A program made the position numbers and the translations under genes. From NCBI GenBank assembly GCA_934277985.1, contig CAKQWF010000002.1, positions 186,001-250,000 on the forward strand: a stretch of 64,000 nucleotides of DNA, in the 5' to 3' direction. The notes under the pieces were generated by a model. The model saw only the letters and a program-made list of their open reading frames with translations. It was not told where the DNA came from and searched no databases. Of the stretch, positions 39,223 to 48,526 are shown piece by piece. Origin of the DNA: an uncultured Oxalobacter sp. Lineage in GTDB: Bacteria; Pseudomonadota; Gammaproteobacteria; Burkholderiales; Burkholderiaceae_D. Position 1 is the first letter of the stretch, and the number at the start of each line of letters is the position of its first letter.

Positions 39223-40695
39223 TCAGTCGATGGTAGCGAGCAGGGCTTTCAGGAATCGCCATGCTTTTTCCACCGTGTCGATTTCGACGGATTCTCCCGG
39301 CGCATGCGGGCTGTGGATAGTCGGACCGAAGGAGATGGTATCCAGTACAGGGTATTTGGATTTGAGGATGCCGCATTCCAGCCCTGCATGGATGATATGG
39401 GTGGCAGGTTCCTGACCGAAGGTCTGCCGGTAAACGTTGCGGCAGGTCGTCAGCAGTGGAGAGGTGGTGTCGGGCGCCCAGCCCGGATAGGCGTTTTCTT
39501 TCACGACGGGAATTCCGGACAGCATGAACAGGCTGGTGATTTCATCCGCCAGCGCGTTGCATGCACTGTCGATCGTCGAGCGAGCCATCAGTGTACAGGC
39601 TCCGTTATCCGGTTGCAGATTGACTGTTCCCAGATTGTTCGAGGTTTCCGGAGCACCGGGAACCGACGGACTCATGCGCCATATGCCATGCGGAGCGGCA
39701 TGGAGGGTACGCAGCCAGAGGTGCTGGTCGGCAATGGACATGATATTTACGGCAGTAGCAGGTTCGCAATCGATACGGACTTTTTCGTCCACACCGGCCA
39801 GTTCGTGCCGGATAATTGCCTGTAACTGTCCGAGCCGTTCTGTGAGCGTGTCCATATCATCCGGGCGGATGGCGATGACTGCGGAGGCTTCGCGGGGCAG
39901 TGCATTGCGTGCCGTACCGCCAGTCAGGCTGGCAAGGCGCAATGAAAGGGACGATTGCAGCGCATTCAGTATCCTTACCAGTATCTTGATGGCGTTTCCA
40001 CGCCCTTCATGGATGTTGATGCCGGAGTGTCCGCCACGCAGGCCGGAGACACGGATACAGACCGTTTGCCAGTCTGACGGGATGGGTTCGGAATGGCCTG
40101 GGCGGGAAACGGAAATGTCCATGCCGCCAGCGCAGCCCTGGCAAAAGTCTCCCCAGGTTTCGCTATCGAGATTGAGCAGGATGTTGCCGCGCAATACACC
40201 GGTTTCCAGTTTGTTGGCGCCGCCCATGCCTTCTTCTTCATCGACGGTGAGCAATGCCTCTAGGGGGCCATGTACCAGTGTGTTATCTTCCAGAGCGGCC
40301 AGTGCCAGCGCGACACCGATACCGTCATCAGCTCCCAGCGTCGTGTTTTCGGCGAGTACCAGGTTGTCGCGGATGACGGGATGGATGGGATCGTTGTGAA
40401 AATCATGTATAACGCCATCGTTTTTCTGGCAGACCATGTCCAGATGTGCCTGAAGGATGACGCCGGATGCGTTTTCTCGTCCCGGGCTTGCCGGTTTCCG
40501 GATGATGAGGTTGCCGCCGCGGTCGATGATGCTTTCCAGTCCCTGACCGGTTGCCCACTGCACGAGATAATCACGGACGCGTTCCTCGTGTTTGGATGGA
40601 CGAGGTATCCGGCACAGTGCGGCAAAATGTTTCCATACGGATTCGGGGTTCAAACCTTTTGGCGGGAAGTCCTGATCGTTTGATGCGGTAGTCAT
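39223..40695 (-). CDS. pepD: Aminoacyl-histidine dipeptidase (peptidase D)
   Basis: An M20-family zinc dipeptidase cleaving Xaa-His dipeptides in the cytosol. I chose the ATG at 40695, with AGGA upstream, giving 490 residues, near E. coli PepD (485). Metal and catalytic motifs are LQAHLDMVCQ (His, Asp), TLGADDGIGVA (bridging Asp), DEEEGMGGAN (Glu pair) and a C-terminal HAGLECGI (His). It begins SVWKHFAALCRIPRPSKHE, typical of the family. It stands alone between the SOS locus and the mechanosensitive channel. Confidence 0.95.
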   Translation of the reverse strand: MTTASNDQDFPPKGLNPESVWKHFAALCRIPRPSKHEERVRDYLVQWATGQGLESIIDRGGNLIIRKPASPGRENASGVILQAHLDMVCQKNDGVIHDFHNDPIHPVIRDNLVLAENTTLGADDGIGVALALAALEDNTLVHGPLEALLTVDEEEGMGGANKLETGVLRGNILLNLDSETWGDFCQGCAGGMDISVSRPGHSEPIPSDWQTVCIRVSGLRGGHSGINIHEGRGNAIKILVRILNALQSSLSLRLASLTGGTARNALPREASAVIAIRPDDMDTLTERLGQLQAIIRHELAGVDEKVRIDCEPATAVNIMSIADQHLWLRTLHAAPHGIWRMSPSVPGAPETSNNLGTVNLQPDNGACTLMARSTIDSACNALADEITSLFMLSGIPVVKENAYPGWAPDTTSPLLTTCRNVYRQTFGQEPATHIIHAGLECGILKSKYPVLDTISFGPTIHSPHAPGESVEIDTVEKAWRFLKALLATID

Positions 40696-40958
40696 GCTGG
40701 CAGTTCCTGTTTGTCGGTAAATAATGGTGCATGATACCAATTTCACCGGTGAATGCGTGGTACCGAGGGGAAAATCGTTATCGTAAATGCTCAGGCAAAT
40801 GTCCGGTTGACGGTACCGGATGGTGTCATAAGAAGGATCGCATTTTCATACATGACGTAAAGCCGGCAAAGGGGGAATATGCTATATTCCACTGCGATAA
40901 CAAAGGAGCTGCCTGACGGTTCGTCTGCAGTTCTGCATTGCCCAACCGGATAGCCAAC

Positions 40959-42272
40959 ATGATGTCACTGATCAACGAGTATCTTTCCTTTTTCGATGGT
41001 TCGCCGTTTTTGTACACACTGGCGGCATTGGCCTTGCTGATCGCCATTTCGTGGATACTCAATTTCATCGTCAAGAAAATACTGCTCCGTCTGGTGCGTC
41101 GTGCGCTGAAACTTTCTCCGATACCTGAGGTCGGCGGCAATCTGATCGACAAGGCGATCGCACGATTGTCGAATATCGTACCTGCGACGGTTTTCACGCA
41201 CGGGATTGCATGGGTTCCTCATCTTCCGGAAAAGGTTGCCTACATCGTTCGTGCTGTTGCTGCCTCTTTCATCATTCTGACGCTTGCCATGGCGTTGAGC
41301 GGTGTACTCAATATCGTGGAAACGTTATATAACCAGCGGCCTATTGCAGCCAGTCGTCCGATCAAGGGATATATCCAGTTGCTCAAACTCGGTATTTATC
41401 TGATTGCGGGGATTCTGATCATCGCGACACTGATAGACAAATCGCCGATTATCTTGCTGTCCGGTCTGGGTGCGATGGCTGCGGTATTGATGCTGGTGTT
41501 TCAGGATACGCTGCTTTCGCTTGTCGCCAGTATCCAGATTTCAGCGAATGGTCTGGTCAAGGTAGGTGACTGGATCGAAGTCCCCAATCTCAATGCGGAT
41601 GGAACGGTGATCGATATCGCATTGCATACCGTCAAGGTCAGGAATTTCGACAGGACGATCACGACGTTTCCGACACGCCGTCTGATTACCGATCCGTTCA
41701 AGAATTGGCGAGGTATGCAGGAATCCGGTGGCAGGCGGATCAAGCGTGCCATATATATCGACCAGACAAGTATTCATTTCCTGACGGAACAGGAACGGGA
41801 AAGCCTTCGGGATATGCCGCTTTTGCGTGATTATCTTGACGCGAAAGAAAAGGAAATCGCGGAATGGAACAGCCGTTTCGACGATGGAAAATCCGGTTTC
41901 CCGATTCGGAGACGCCTGACCAATGTCGGTACTTTCCGGGCATATGTCGAGCGTTTTTTGCACAATCATCCGGATATCGCCAAAAACGATACGATACTGG
42001 TTCGTCAGATGGATCCCGGACCGACCGGTTTGCCGATAGAAATTTATTGCTATACGACCACGACGGACTGGAATGAATATGAAGCCATCATGTCGGATAT
42101 TTTCGATCATCTTTATTCTATTTTGCATGAATTCGGGTTGTTCGCTTATCAGCAGCCCAGCGGACGCGATTTCGGGAAAATCCGGATGAGTGCTGCCGAA
42201 GATGTCGGTCATGTGGCAGTGATGGACGACAGCATCGCTGAAAACAGACGGAGTGCGCAAAATGATCGATGA
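40959..42272 (+). CDS. ybdG: Mechanosensitive ion channel, YbdG-type MscS family
   Basis: An inner-membrane channel opening under osmotic down-shock. It has about five hydrophobic segments in the first 210 residues, then the MscS pore and beta domain (SGLGAMAAVLMLVFQDTLLSLVASI, VGDWIEVPNLNADGTVIDI). The YbdG-type insert and C-terminal domain follow (FKNWRGMQESGGRRIKRAIYID). The start is uncertain: ATG 40959 or 40962 (437 or 436 residues), or a TTG at 40938; none has a good ribosome site. It overlaps the MazG-like gene by 11 bp. Confidence 0.9.
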   Translation: MMSLINEYLSFFDGSPFLYTLAALALLIAISWILNFIVKKILLRLVRRALKLSPIPEVGGNLIDKAIARLSNIVPATVFTHGIAWVPHLPEKVAYIVRAVAASFIILTLAMALSGVLNIVETLYNQRPIAASRPIKGYIQLLKLGIYLIAGILIIATLIDKSPIILLSGLGAMAAVLMLVFQDTLLSLVASIQISANGLVKVGDWIEVPNLNADGTVIDIALHTVKVRNFDRTITTFPTRRLITDPFKNWRGMQESGGRRIKRAIYIDQTSIHFLTEQERESLRDMPLLRDYLDAKEKEIAEWNSRFDDGKSGFPIRRRLTNVGTFRAYVERFLHNHPDIAKNDTILVRQMDPGPTGLPIEIYCYTTTTDWNEYEAIMSDIFDHLYSILHEFGLFAYQQPSGRDFGKIRMSAAEDVGHVAVMDDSIAENRRSAQNDR

Positions 42273-42621
42273 TGCGATGCTGGCTGAAAAGCTGGAACGG
42301 TTCGCCGATGAACGCGACTGGCGGCGTTTCCATACGCCCAAGAATATCGCGTCCGCACTTTCTGTCGAGGCTTCGGAATTGCTGGAAATTTTCCAGTGGA
42401 CGCGTGGCCAGCATGACTGGAATGAACTCGACGCCGAGCCGGCGGTACGGCAACATACCGAGGAAGAACTGGCCGATATTCTGTTGTATCTGATACGCTT
42501 TGCGTCACTGGCGAAAATCGATTTGCAACAGGCTGCCTTGCGGAAAATGAAAAAAAACGCTCTGAAATATCCTGTCGAAAAAGCACGCGGTTCCGACAGG
42601 AAATATAACGAAACCAACTGA
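42262..42621 (+). CDS. MazG-like nucleotide pyrophosphohydrolase
   Basis: A 119-residue all-alpha NTP-PPase of the RS21-C6/MazG-like group, which hydrolyses dCTP or other non-canonical dNTPs. The metal-binding helices are seen in ALSVEASELLEIFQW (ExxE) and EEELADILLYLIRF (ExxD). I chose the ATG at 42262 because GGAG lies 8 nt upstream; a GTG at 42253 overlaps that site. It is translationally coupled to the upstream channel gene. Substrate not determined. Confidence 0.85.
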   Translation: MIDDAMLAEKLERFADERDWRRFHTPKNIASALSVEASELLEIFQWTRGQHDWNELDAEPAVRQHTEEELADILLYLIRFASLAKIDLQQAALRKMKKNALKYPVEKARGSDRKYNETN

Positions 42622-42858
42622 GTGCTGCAGTATGTGTTTCCGGTGGCATTGCGCTGCAATGGTTTGCCATGTCGGAGGGTATATGCGAGCCGGCAGGATG
42701 TTTTCAGAAAAACGACAGACTGGCAAAACCTTGATTGTCGGAATAGCCAGAAACCGTTCTGGCTTTTATGATAGCAAAAGCCTTTTGGCGGATCGGATAC
42801 GCTTGCCTGTTTTCGGGGGCGTATCACAGGTCTGAAATACCGTTCCGGGTCGTTCACT
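42622..42858. other. Intergenic, nothing identified
   Basis: 237 bp between the MazG-like gene and the next membrane protein. No repeat, terminator or credible short gene was seen. Confidence 0.4.
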
Positions 42859-43347
42859 ATGCAGGAAATATTGCCGCTTGCCGGTATCGTGGTCGTACTG
42901 GTACTGATCGCCGTACTGGCCTTTCATGTCAAGAAACAGCGTGACAATCATGTCCAGCTTTTTGTTTATATGTACGGGACGATTCTGGAAGGTCGTTTGC
43001 GCAACCTGATCGTTTGTTTGGAAGACATGCTCGATATGCCGGATGGTGTCGAAACAGTGAGCGAGACCGTTTTCTCACGGGTTGAATGGCACAGGATAGC
43101 GGATCGTTCATTGTGCGGGGAGTTCGTCATGCTGGCCGAGCAAAACGCGCTGGGAAGTCGTGCCAAAAAAACGCTGGAACATGGTTTCGATTGCCTTTCG
43201 CGTGCACTGGCAATGATGCCGGATTTGCCTCGGGAGAGAGAAGAATCCGTCAGGTTCATGCGGCCTGCGGACCGGCAACAATGGCGCAAACTGTTGTCCG
43301 AATCGATCCGTTCGTTCGAGTCCATTCGCCGGGATGCCGTTTTTTGA
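42859..43347 (+). CDS. Single-pass membrane protein of unknown function
   Basis: 162 residues with an N-terminal membrane segment (LPLAGIVVVLVLIAVLAFHV, about 5-24). A helical cytosolic part rich in charged residues follows (LRNLIVCLEDMLDMPDG, AKKTLEHGFDCLSRALAMM). It has no family I recognise. It stands alone in its transcription direction, and hairpins follow downstream. Confidence 0.65.
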   Translation: MQEILPLAGIVVVLVLIAVLAFHVKKQRDNHVQLFVYMYGTILEGRLRNLIVCLEDMLDMPDGVETVSETVFSRVEWHRIADRSLCGEFVMLAEQNALGSRAKKTLEHGFDCLSRALAMMPDLPREREESVRFMRPADRQQWRKLLSESIRSFESIRRDAVF

Positions 43348-43807
43348 CACATATAGGTTACATGAAGGGATCTGCAGGATATGCACGACAGTCTTGTCGT
43401 GCATGTGGAAAAGCGTCCAGCCATTGCCGGAAGACTCAGGTTGCATTTGCCATGAAGTTTCAGATGCCATCATGTATTGCCTTGTGAGCGGATAACGCAC
43501 AGCCCTTGTGTTTCCTATCGGATTTTGTTTTTCCGTTCCAGTTCCATATTCGTACATCATTTTTCCATTGTCTATGGAAAACCGCCCGTTCCGGTATCGA
43601 AACGGGCGGCTCGCAAGGATAAACGTACGGTGGTATCTATTTCATGCACGGCCTGTCGAATCTTTTCATCGTCATGCGGTTTCTGGACATTTTCGGGATT
43701 GCATCAAGGCTTGCGTTTGCTGTGGTATTGAAGATCACAGACCATTACCGGTGGTCGTCAGATAGGGAAACAACCCGATGGCGGAAACCACCGGGTTGTT
43801 CGTACAG
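43348..43807. other. Intergenic region with several hairpins
   Basis: 460 bp with no convincing gene. It holds a 10-bp perfect dyad at 43381-43404 (ATGCACGACA, 4-nt loop) and a 9-bp GC stem at 43582-43609 (CCGCCCGTT). A third stem lies next to the minus-strand lipoprotein gene. The first two may end the plus-strand gene upstream but lack T runs. Confidence 0.5.
43769..43800 (-). terminator. Terminator of the META-domain lipoprotein gene
   Basis: AACAACCCG and CGGGTTGTT pair, extended by a partly mismatched TGG/CCA step, 8 bp after the minus-strand stop codon. The following T tract is short. Confidence 0.55.
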
Positions 43808-44572
43808 TTACTGGACGATCATGTCGAGGATATAGGCATCACTTGCCGGAACCGGTGCATTCGGTACCTTATAACGTTTGATGCGGAGGATGTGGCCGGT
43901 GCCTTCCTGATGACGGTATCCCTCGATATTCGTGGCGAAGACACGCCATGCACTCGTGCCTGTCATGACGCCATTATTGTCGTAATAAACATCACGCACC
44001 TGAAAGCAGGTTTTGCCTGTAACGGCATTTTGATCACATTCGATGGTGTTTGCCGCGATTTCCATGAAGATGGTTTCACCAGCGTTGCCGTAACGAGTGG
44101 CTGCAGTCGGCGTTCCGGAAAAAGTCAGGTTGGTTCCGTCTTCAAATCCGAGTTTCATGACCGGTGATGCTGACAGATACAGTTCAATGCTGGCAGGTTG
44201 TTGCAGCTGGGCGGTGACTTTTTGTTCCAGTGCATTCAGTTGCGGGGTACACAGCATTTTCGTCGAGATCATATTGGAGAAAGTGACCGTATTGCCGTTG
44301 AGCAGATAGGTTCCGTTCATGAGGTTGCATGCGTTGGATATTGAAAAACGGTCAGTCTTGAAGTCGATACGGACGGGTTTTTCATTCTGGACAAACCATG
44401 CATCGAGCCGGTTGCCCTGGCGGTCGGTCGCATCGCTCAGTTGCCAGTGGAAGGCATTCAGCGCGTCGACAGCTTGCGAGAGCGGCGGATTCGATCCGGA
44501 TGCGACCGGATTCTGGGCGCATCCGGCCAGAAAGAACGGAATGGTCAACAGGGTCAAGAGGTATCGTTTCAT
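43808..44572 (-). CDS. META-domain / DUF4377 lipoprotein
   Basis: 254 residues from the ATG at 44572 (ACGGAG upstream). The lipoprotein signal is MKRYLLTLLTIPFFLAGCAQ with Cys at residue 18. The first half is a META/HslJ-like domain: FHWQLSDATDRQGNRL, then SISNACNLMNGTYLLNGNTV and MLCTPQLNALEQKV. The second half (MEIAANTIECDQNAVTGKTCFQVRD ... WRVFATNIEGYRHQEG) matches the DUF4377 type often fused to META domains. Predicted outer-membrane stress or resistance lipoprotein; molecular role unknown. Confidence 0.82.
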   Translation of the reverse strand: MKRYLLTLLTIPFFLAGCAQNPVASGSNPPLSQAVDALNAFHWQLSDATDRQGNRLDAWFVQNEKPVRIDFKTDRFSISNACNLMNGTYLLNGNTVTFSNMISTKMLCTPQLNALEQKVTAQLQQPASIELYLSASPVMKLGFEDGTNLTFSGTPTAATRYGNAGETIFMEIAANTIECDQNAVTGKTCFQVRDVYYDNNGVMTGTSAWRVFATNIEGYRHQEGTGHILRIKRYKVPNAPVPASDAYILDMIVQ

Positions 44573-44859
44573 GTTTTTCTCCGTAGATGGTTTTTTCCGA
44601 ATGCAAGCGGTTTGGAGGATGGTTTTCCTTTCCGGAAAGATATCATCCGGTTCGTCGCAGCGCATATGGCAAACGGATTTTCAGCCTTGTGCACGCTAGT
44701 GTTAAGAACTGGCGTAACACAAGTATATGACTGCCCGAATTCGGGACAGTTCGTTTTTTCTCAGGAATTCTGTAAAACCGGGCGAATTTGTCGAATCAGG
44801 TTGATGATCGGCAAAGTCGCAGGGGACAAGATGTATCCGACGCCGTATTACGGCCACTG

Positions 44860-45477
44860 TCATTTTTTGCCGATCAGCATGAGGTTGACTGGGTATTCTT
44901 CCGTTTTCAGTTTCAGTTCCTGACGCAATGCGTTTTCGTTCATGGTAATGACGAAACGTCCCTCGATGCCGAGCGATGCTGCCGCCAGATAGATATTCTG
45001 CGTCATGGCACCGGCAGCAATGTCGGCATATTCCCGGGCGGTTCCGTCCTGTCCCACGAAAACGAGTACGACGGGTGATTCACCGACAATGCGCTGTGGT
45101 CCGGCATTACGACGGACGTCATGGCTCGAGATTTCTTCAAGGCGGTTTTTCTGCCAGTCGTACCGGTATGTGCCGCTATCCATCAGCACGTAAATGGTGT
45201 TATAGGGCGCACGGTGCATGGCAAAAGGTACGGTCCATCCGTTTCCGTTCCGGTTTTGTCCGGTCGCTGCCCATAGCAGGTTGGACAGTTCCTGCATGGT
45301 GATGCTTTTGAGCGGAAAATCGGATGGCAATGCCGAATGGCGTGCATTCAGAACGGTGAATATACCTTCACCGCCTTGTGTCACCGGAGCAGGCAGTGCG
45401 ATGTCCGCACCCGCCGCTGTGCTGGAAATTGCCAGTGCTGCCAGCAGGCCAAGACAGGTTTTGCCGAAGGTTGGCAT
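44860..45477 (-). CDS. Exported nitroreductase-family (SagB-type) protein
   Basis: 205 residues with a signal peptide (MPTFGKTCLGLLAALAISST, cleavage near AAGA). A flavin-reductase-like fold follows: SNLLWAATGQNRNGNGWTVP, APYNTIYVLMDSGTYRYDW and GAMTQNIYLAAASLGIEGRFV are features of SagB-type/nitroreductase proteins. An exported member is unusual because the family is usually cytosolic. Flavin binding is inferred, not shown. It is cotranscribed with the next gene upstream (12-bp gap). Confidence 0.75.
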   Translation of the reverse strand: MPTFGKTCLGLLAALAISSTAAGADIALPAPVTQGGEGIFTVLNARHSALPSDFPLKSITMQELSNLLWAATGQNRNGNGWTVPFAMHRAPYNTIYVLMDSGTYRYDWQKNRLEEISSHDVRRNAGPQRIVGESPVVLVFVGQDGTAREYADIAAGAMTQNIYLAAASLGIEGRFVITMNENALRQELKLKTEEYPVNLMLIGKK

Positions 45478-45489
45478 GGTTTGCAGTTC

Positions 45490-46047
45490 CTATTTGATGA
45501 CACGGATGACATCACGGCGACGGTGTGGTGTCGTGGGATGCTCTGCAGCGTAACCGAGCGCGACACCGAATTGGGGGGTGTATCCCTCGGGAATACCCAG
45601 ATCGCGCAGCAGGGTGGCAGCCACGCCCGGGTCTTCGAAAGCCATGGTGAAGCTGGCGAGGTAACACGAACCCAGTCCAAGGGAACTGGCGGCGACGCAC
45701 ATGTTTTGTGCGGCGTTTGCACAGTCTATTCGTGCGTTACGGGATTCATTGCCGGAAATAATGATCAGGGTTGGCGCATTGTAAAAAGGGGAAAATTCCG
45801 GATCGAGCGCCTTTTCGCGGTTGCGTTCATTATCCGATTTGAGCATGGTATCGCATGCTGCATCGCGCAGTCTTTTCAGAAGTTCCTTGTTCTGGACGGC
45901 GGTAAGATACCATGCCTGCATGTTTCTGGATGTGGCGGCATAGATGCCGGCTTCAAGAATCCAGTTAAGATCGCGGTCTGGAATCTGCTGGGGTTTGTAG
46001 GCACGGATGCTCCGTCTGGCAAGCATGGCGCTGATCGTGTCGTTCAT
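45490..46047 (-). CDS. Nitroreductase-family oxidoreductase
   Basis: A 185-residue FMN-dependent nitroreductase homologue. RRSIRAYKPQQIPD gives the FMN phosphate-binding Arg cluster, ATSRNMQAWYLTAVQN fits the next conserved loop, and ASSLGLGSCYLASF and GYTPQFGVALGYAAE fit the C-terminal part. It lacks a signal peptide, unlike its downstream neighbour. Substrate unknown. The ribosome site GAGGAG precedes the ATG. Confidence 0.88.
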   Translation of the reverse strand: MNDTISAMLARRSIRAYKPQQIPDRDLNWILEAGIYAATSRNMQAWYLTAVQNKELLKRLRDAACDTMLKSDNERNREKALDPEFSPFYNAPTLIIISGNESRNARIDCANAAQNMCVAASSLGLGSCYLASFTMAFEDPGVAATLLRDLGIPEGYTPQFGVALGYAAEHPTTPHRRRDVIRVIK

Positions 46048-46146
46048 GGAGTTCTCCTCGAAGAATTAGGCTCGGATGACTGTTTGCGTAACCGCAATGT
46101 TTGTCGGTTATTAGAACACTGTTTATGGGCAATGTAAACGTGATTG

Positions 46147-47837
46147 TCAGTCTGTTGCAGAGATCGTGACGGGCCGGGCGGCGGTGTTCCATGGCAATGG
46201 TTTCGTACGGCAGTCATCAAAGATATCGAGAGTCTTGTCGTAGGTATTCGATCTGATTTCCATAAGAGCGAGCAGGGTATGGAACAGGTTGTCGTGAGAC
46301 CAGGTTTTGTCTGTTGCTTGACGTGCGATACAGCCGTAGTTGAGATGGTCGAGCTTTTGCATGGTGTCGGACATCCACAGGACCATGGGAACTTTTTTCT
46401 GTTCTTCCGGAGCGATGGAATAAGGAAGGCCATGGAGATAGATATTGTTTTCGCCAAGCGATTCACCATGGTCGGAGATGTAAAGCAGGCCGGATTCCAG
46501 ATGCGGGAATTTTTTGAGGATACCGATGGCGCTTGAGACGACATAGTCGGTATAAAGGATAGTGTTGTCGTAGGTGTTGATGATTTCCTCGCGGGTACAG
46601 TTCTGGAGATCGGAAGTGTCACAGGTTGGCCTGAATTTTCGGAAAGTTTCGGGGTAACGTTTGTAATATGTCGGGCCGTGGCTGCCGATGGTGTGCAGGA
46701 CGATGAAAGTGTCTTTTTTGACGTTGGCGATATATTCCTCGAGGTTGTCGAGAAGGATTTCATCGAAGCAGCTTTGTCCGTCGCAATAACGCGGGTCGTT
46801 GCTTTTGTAAACCTTTCGGGTGGGGACACGATTGCAGACTTCCTTGCAACCGTCGTCATTTTCCAGCCAGAGGACGTTGAAGCCCGTTTGCTGGAGGAGA
46901 TCCATCAGATTTTCCGTGTATCTGGCATTGTCGGCATGGAAGTGTTCCCGTGTCATATTGGAGAACATGCCGGGTACTGAGGTGGCGGTTGCGGTGCCGC
47001 AGGAATAGACATCCTGAAAGGCGATGACGTTTTCTTTGGAGAGCAAGGGATTGGTGTCGCGCGGATAGCCGTTCAGTGAAAAGTTGGCGGCACGTGCTGT
47101 TTCACCGACGACAAGAATGAATACGGCAGGCACCGAGCCTTCGTATGGCATCAGTTTGGCTGATGCATCCAGGCGCCGGAGTTGCTTGTCAACCAGTGAA
47201 CGGATATGCAAGTATCGTCCGGTAGCGTAGATTGTACTGATCGGATTGATGAGCCGGTGCGTATCCTGATGGTTGCGTCCGAAGGAAGCATATTCCTTGA
47301 AAAAAAGGCTGCGATCATTCCGGTTGTGATGAGACAACCGGTTATGGCAAACAGGCGGCTTTTGCATTCGGTACGGAAGGACTGGTAATCGATGCGGGTC
47401 ACTGTCAGACATATAGCGGGCAGAACACCGCCAACGATGACCCAGAGAATGAACCGCAGGGTCATGAGATCAAGTGCTTCGCGTGTATTGGTTTCAAAAA
47501 CGTTTCTGATCATGCCAGAGTCGATGAAAATGCCGTATTCGAACATGAAGTAGTTGGTCGCGCTGGCGATGAACAGCAGCAGGATCAGGACTGGTTTGGC
47601 AAGGTACGGTATCAGAAGGAGATTGAAGAGCAGATAGAGTGCAGTGAAGATGACGATGGGAATGCTGATGCCGAAAAAGAATGTGGCAGTATCTGCTACC
47701 GTCAGGTGGCGAAGAATGTAGCGCAACAGTGACAGATTCAGCACGGTCGTGAAATACAGGGCGCTGATGACCGTGAGCCACCGGCTGTCGAGGTGGATGC
47801 GGTATGCAGTGAATCCAAAGGAGAAGTGTTTTGCCAT
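46147..47837 (-). pseudogene. eptA: Lipid A phosphoethanolamine transferase (EptA type), frameshifted
   Basis: The reading is split. The N-terminal part from the ATG at 47837 has about five membrane segments (YFTTVLNLSLLRYILRHL onward). It leaves frame at a run of seven T on the minus strand (47300-47306). The periplasmic alkaline-phosphatase-fold part follows in another frame to 46147. Restoring one T gives AAFFFKEYASFGRN, the expected EptA junction, and a product of about 563 residues. The transferase part is intact: nucleophile Thr in SCGTATATSVPGMF, and metal ligands in ENDDGCKEVC, LHTIGSHGPTYYKRYP and SDHGESLGENNIYLHG. It is either a true knock-out, a phase-variable state or a sequencing error. 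Confidence 0.8.
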
Positions 47838-48082
47838 GTGGGTCGAGTTCGGTTCGGGATTGGGGATATTGTCGAGATGAAACAGTCAAATCCCGATGAA
47901 CTGTATGTGAACGGATCGTTAACCGCTTGATGTTCGTCAGGGCTTCGTGCGAGCAGATGGTGGTCCGGTAGCGGGTGTTCAGGTGGGAATAAAAGCGCAG
48001 GTATGCAATGACAGTCATGCGCTTCGATGAAGCATCCGCAAGAGTGCAGGGATATGTGTTGCCGTGATGGTAAACGGCAATG

Positions 48083-48112
48083 AAAAAGGCCACGTTATGA
48101 AACGTGGCCTTT
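48083..48112 (-). terminator. Original tRNA-Lys terminator, now displaced
   Basis: An AAAGGCCACGTT / AACGTGGCCTTT stem with a 4-nt loop and a T-run on the minus strand. It lies just outside the left repeat of the island. Before insertion it would have stood directly after tRNA-Lys, which is now about 10.8 kb away. Confidence 0.75.
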
Positions 48113-48119
48113 GGTGTTC

Positions 48120-48166
48120 TTGGTGGGTTGTGAGCGACTCGAACGCTCGACCTACGGATTAAGAGT
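48120..48166 (-). repeat. attL: Left attachment-site repeat of the tRNA-Lys island (tRNA 3' fragment)
   Basis: A 47-bp exact copy of the 3' part of tRNA-Lys, from the anticodon loop through the T arm and CCA. It matches 58901-58947 and diverges immediately beyond (TTTG instead of CCGC). It is a direct repeat in the same orientation, marking the left end of the integrated element. It is too short to be a functional tRNA gene. Confidence 0.9.
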
Positions 48167-48526
48167 TTTGAATTTAACTTTTCTGGTCTATTCTGTTTAA
48201 TTCTTAACTATTTGATTTATATAAAAATTTAACGCCTGTGACCCAAATTGTTCTTCTGAAGAATTCTATAATTATGGATGGTTTTCTTGGCACGATTACA
48301 CAAGAATTACACAAGAATTTCTGGTTTCTTGCAGATTTTATTCGATTTCAGGGCAGACAAATCGCTGACATAAAATTGCACATATACATTTTTGCTCCAT
48401 TCTTGCTTCAAGCTAATGCAAGCAATTTCTAGGAGCGAGAGGAAGTTGTAACCCTCTTTTCTAAAAACATGACATACGGAAAAAATAAAGGCATAATGTC
48501 CGCAAATATACCCAGAGGAAAACAGG
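48167..48526. other. Left end of island, non-coding and AT-rich
   Basis: 360 bp between the left repeat and the methyltransferase gene. It is AT-rich, contains the left arm-type repeat (48293-48314) and probably the promoter of the R-M operon (a CATAAT string near 48492). The ribosome site AGAGGAAAACAGG ends it. Confidence 0.55.
48293..48314 (+). repeat. Arm-type repeat, left copy
   Basis: A 22-bp block starting CGATTACACAAG, itself a tandem of two ATTACACA units. It matches 58833-58854 at 21 of 22 positions, in the same orientation. One copy near each att site is the layout expected of integrase arm-binding sites. Confidence 0.7.

Noticed and set aside
43381..43404. Terminator after the 162-residue membrane protein gene
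   Set aside because: A good 10-bp dyad but no T run on either strand; recorded only as a hairpin.
47300..47306. Programmed frameshift producing full-length EptA
   Set aside because: A bare T7 run without a slippery heptamer context or downstream stimulatory structure that I can see; kept only as phase variation, knock-out or error.
48120..48166. Possible second tRNA-Lys
   Set aside because: Only the 3' half is present; no D arm or 5' acceptor strand. It is the att duplicate.
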